Shown: piece by piece, positions 5,161-6,799 of the stretch
Layout of the letters: the number at the start of each line of letters is the position of its first letter
How positions within the stretch are numbered: the first letter of the stretch is position 1
Assembly: GCA_021798075.1 (NCBI GenBank)
Contig: JAJZYO010000108.1
Coordinates: forward strand, 1-6,799
Origin: Actinomycetes bacterium
GTDB lineage: Bacteria; Actinomycetota; Acidimicrobiia; Acidimicrobiales; Palsa-688
Direction: 5' to 3'
DNA: 6,799 nt
The notes under the pieces: model-generated
Told to the model about the DNA's origin: nothing
What the model saw: only the letters and a program-made list of their open reading frames with translations
The model's database searches: none
Position numbers and translations under genes: made by a program

Positions 5161-6799
5161 CTAAGCGCCGCCGACCACGGTGGGTGTCTTCAAGGTGGGG
5201 GTGCCCTGGGCGCCGGCGTCGCCGAAGCCAGCCGCAGTGCCGTTGGCGGAGACGACCCAGTAGCCACCCCCATCGGCCGTGGGCACTATGGCTGTAACGG
5301 GCTTGGGCGACAACATGGTACCCGAACCGTAAAAGGTGGCCTTGCCAAAGGCGAAGATGCCGCCGTCGGAGGCCACGAGCCAGTAGCCCTTGGCGTCAGG
5401 GGTGGCGGCGATGCCGACGATGGGCTTGGTGAGGTGGACCTTGCCGGCACTGCCGTAGTAGCGGGCGTCGCCGTAGTTGAAGATGCCGCCGTCGGAGGCC
5501 ACGAGCCAGTAGCCCTTGGCGTCAGGGGTGGCGGCGATGCCGACGATGGGCGCCGCAACGCTAGAGGGTGAGCCATAGGCCTTTGCGTCGCCGAACGCGT
5601 AGACCTTGCCCTCGGCGGTGACGAGCCAGTAGCCCTTGGCGTCTTTGGTGTCGGCAATGCCGACGACCTTCTGGCCTCCGAGCTCGGAGGCAGGCAGGGA
5701 CCCGAAGGAGGTTTCGGCGCCCGAGGAAAGCACCTGGCCGGTGTCCGTGACGAGGCGGTAATTGCCCTTCGGGCCCGACGTGCTGGCGGTGGTGCGGGCC
5801 TCGTCTACCATGGCGAAGCTGGCCGGGGGGCCGATGCCTGTGACCGCGGCGGTGACGACATAGCCTCCCGCGCTGAGCCCGGCCACGAACGCCGGGGCGG
5901 TGGCGACGCCGTCGCTGTTGGTCGTCGCGATTGCCGTGTGGCCAGCCCCGGCGAAGACCCCGGTCGGCCCGGAGGAGGGCGCCTTGAAGGTAACGGCGGC
6001 GCCGGCGACGTCGTTGCCGTTGGAGTCGGTCACCGTCACAGCCAGGGGCACGGCGAAGTCGGTACCGGCCTCGGCCTGTTGGGAGGTGCCTGCCCCGGCC
6101 GTAATTGCGTCGGGGGTGCCCGAGCCGACCGTCTCGGTGAAGGTCGCCGCCTCGCTGACGCCGGAGACCGACGCCGTCACGCTGAAGCTGCCGGAGGTTG
6201 TGGCCGCCGTGAGGTGCGGGCTCGTGGCCTGGCCGGATTCGTCGGTCTGATCGGTTGTGGAAGCGCCCGCCCCGGTGAAGGTGGCGCTCGCCCCAGTGGT
6301 CCCGGCCGTGACGGCGAAGGTGACCGTGGCGCCCGAGACGGGGTTGCCCGAGCTGTCATCGACCGAGACGACCAGCGGGTCGGTGAAGACCCTCCCTGGG
6401 GCTGCCGTCTGCGCGTCGCCCGAGACTACCTGGAGGGAGGACGCCACCCCCAGGGTCGAATTGGTAAGGGATACCTCGATGCTGAAGCCGTCCACCTCGG
6501 CGGTCACGTCGAAGTTGCCGGTCACGGCGTTTGCAGTGAAGGTAGGGGCCGTCGCAACCCCCGAGGACGAAGTCGTGACCGTCACCTCCGTGACGCCGCC
6601 CGCGAAAGTGCCGCTCGCGCCGAAGGAGGGGGCGCTGAAGGTGACGTCAGTGCCGGAGACGCCGCAGCCTGTCGTGTCCACCACCTCCACCTGGAGCGCT
6701 TCTGGGTAGGCCGTACCCACCTTGCCCACCTGGTCGTTGCCCCCCGACACCGTCACCCCGGCGACCGTGCCGGTGCAGGCTGAGGTGGTGGCGGCGCTG
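5161..6799 (-). CDS. Secreted/surface protein with Big_1 Ig-like domains and C-terminal GYW repeats, C-terminal part
   Basis: The frame is open to the right edge, so the N-terminus (signal peptide and any further domains) is missing; about 545 residues are visible. Numbering from the in-frame GTG at 6756, three Ig-like domains of about 100-110 residues occupy roughly -10 to 100, 102-210 and 212-319. They share the Big_1 pattern of a V-x-D-x-x-G-N-x-V-x-G-A-x-V-T-F core, a central T-x-x-x-G-x-A-T-x-P strand and a closing F-x-V-T-A-x-V-x-G strand. From about 331 follow five repeats of 34-44 residues (starts at 331, 375, 415, 457, 498) typified by GYWLVASDGGIF, a FGDA/YGDA turn, YGS and PIVGIAATPDAK. 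Such repeats probably form beta-propeller-like blades. The final one ends at the stop without an anchor, sortase motif or membrane helix. Likely an exported adhesin or envelope protein; ligand or activity unknown. Convergent to the kinase gene, with 34 bases between the stops. Confidence 0.85.
   Translation of the reverse strand, partial: SAATTSACTGTVAGVTVSGGNDQVGKVGTAYPEALQVEVVDTTGCGVSGTDVTFSAPSFGASGTFAGGVTEVTVTTSSSGVATAPTFTANAVTGNFDVTAEVDGFSIEVSLTNSTLGVASSLQVVSGDAQTAAPGRVFTDPLVVSVDDSSGNPVSGATVTFAVTAGTTGASATFTGAGASTTDQTDESGQATSPHLTAATTSGSFSVTASVSGVSEAATFTETVGSGTPDAITAGAGTSQQAEAGTDFAVPLAVTVTDSNGNDVAGAAVTFKAPSSGPTGVFAGAGHTAIATTNSDGVATAPAFVAGLSAGGYVVTAAVTGIGPPASFAMVDEARTTASTSGPKGNYRLVTDTGQVLSSGAETSFGSLPASELGGQKVVGIADTKDAKGYWLVTAEGKVYAFGDAKAYGSPSSVAAPIVGIAATPDAKGYWLVASDGGIFNYGDARYYGSAGKVHLTKPIVGIAATPDAKGYWLVASDGGIFAFGKATFYGSGTMLSPKPVTAIVPTADGGGYWVVSANGTAAGFGDAGAQGTPTLKTPTVVGGA
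5353..5425 (-). repeat. 73-base perfect direct repeat, copy A
   Basis: These 73 bases are identical to 5479-5551, exactly 126 bases (42 codons) away. The stretch encodes PIVGIAATPDAKGYWLVA followed by SDGGIF with identical codons in both copies. Identity stops abruptly at both ends. Confidence 0.93.
5479..5551 (-). repeat. 73-base perfect direct repeat, copy B
   Basis: Second copy of the identical 73-base stretch. A 23-base core (the segment encoding DAKGYWLV) recurs once more at 5621-5643 in the neighbouring unit, showing how the array is built by duplication or gene conversion. Confidence 0.93.

Larger units (their letters stand above)
5164..5766 (-). repeat. Five tandem GYW repeats (about 40 residues each) within the surface protein
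   Basis: The tandem units, in coding order, start at 5766, 5634, 5514, 5388 and 5265 and measure 44, 40, 42, 41 and 34 codons. The first (GNYRLVTDTGQV) and last (GYWVVSANGTAA) are diverged, while units two to four are close (GYWLVTAEGKVY, GYWLVASDGGIF, GYWLVASDGGIF). This gradient, with the central units most alike, is usual for arrays that expand or convert from within. Five units would make an incomplete propeller unless repeats outside the window or a partner molecule contribute. Confidence 0.8.

Noticed and set aside
5353..5551. Repeats as a CRISPR array or mobile element
   Set aside because: The repeats are in frame, only two are perfect, the spacing equals one protein repeat unit, and there are no inverted ends or cas/transposase genes.
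5938..6783. Plus-strand open frame of 281 codons opposite the surface protein
   Set aside because: It is Gly/Arg-rich low-complexity sequence without recognisable motifs, antisense to clear Big_1 domains. Such frames are expected opposite GC-rich genes.

Overview
The window comes from a high-GC bacterium, almost certainly an actinobacterium. GC is about two thirds throughout, codons strongly prefer G or C in the third position, starts are ATG or GTG without strong Shine-Dalgarno sequences, and one promoter looks leaderless. The secreted protein at the right edge carries GYWLVASDGGIF-type repeats, which I know mainly from Acidimicrobiia and related actinobacteria. Placement at class level is inference.

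Left region (1-2664): a divergent transport and signalling module. On the minus strand a MacB/LolD-type ABC ATPase (982-275) is followed with a GTGA overlap by the N-terminus of an FtsX-like permease that leaves the window at position 1. On the plus strand, after 138 intergenic bases, lie a short NarL-class histidine kinase (1121-1963) and its LuxR-type response regulator (1960-2664), joined by an ATGA overlap. The likely logic is that the kinase and regulator sense envelope stress or a membrane-active compound and control the divergent transporter. That link is inferred from gene order only.

Middle region (2665-5126): a 298-base gene-free stretch with a long imperfect inverted repeat and an AT-rich island carrying a short inverted repeat. 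It leads into a second two-component system of a different class, an OmpR/PhoB-type regulator (2963-3691) and a HAMP-containing classical histidine kinase (3723-5126). The order and sequence resemble TrcR/TrcS-like actinobacterial systems. The 31-base spacer between the two genes can form two competing GC-rich hairpins.

Right region (5127-6799): a convergent gene on the minus strand encodes the C-terminal part of a large secreted or surface protein. It has three Big_1-type Ig-like domains followed by five roughly 40-residue GYW repeats, probably beta-propeller-like. Two neighbouring repeats share a perfect 73-base DNA identity. The N-terminus lies beyond the right edge.

No RNA genes, CRISPR arrays, transposases or attachment sites were recognised. 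I see no clearly new system here. The points most worth following are the divergent transporter/kinase circuit with its nearly sensorless kinase, the structured intergenic region at 2665-2962, and the recently homogenised repeats of the surface protein.
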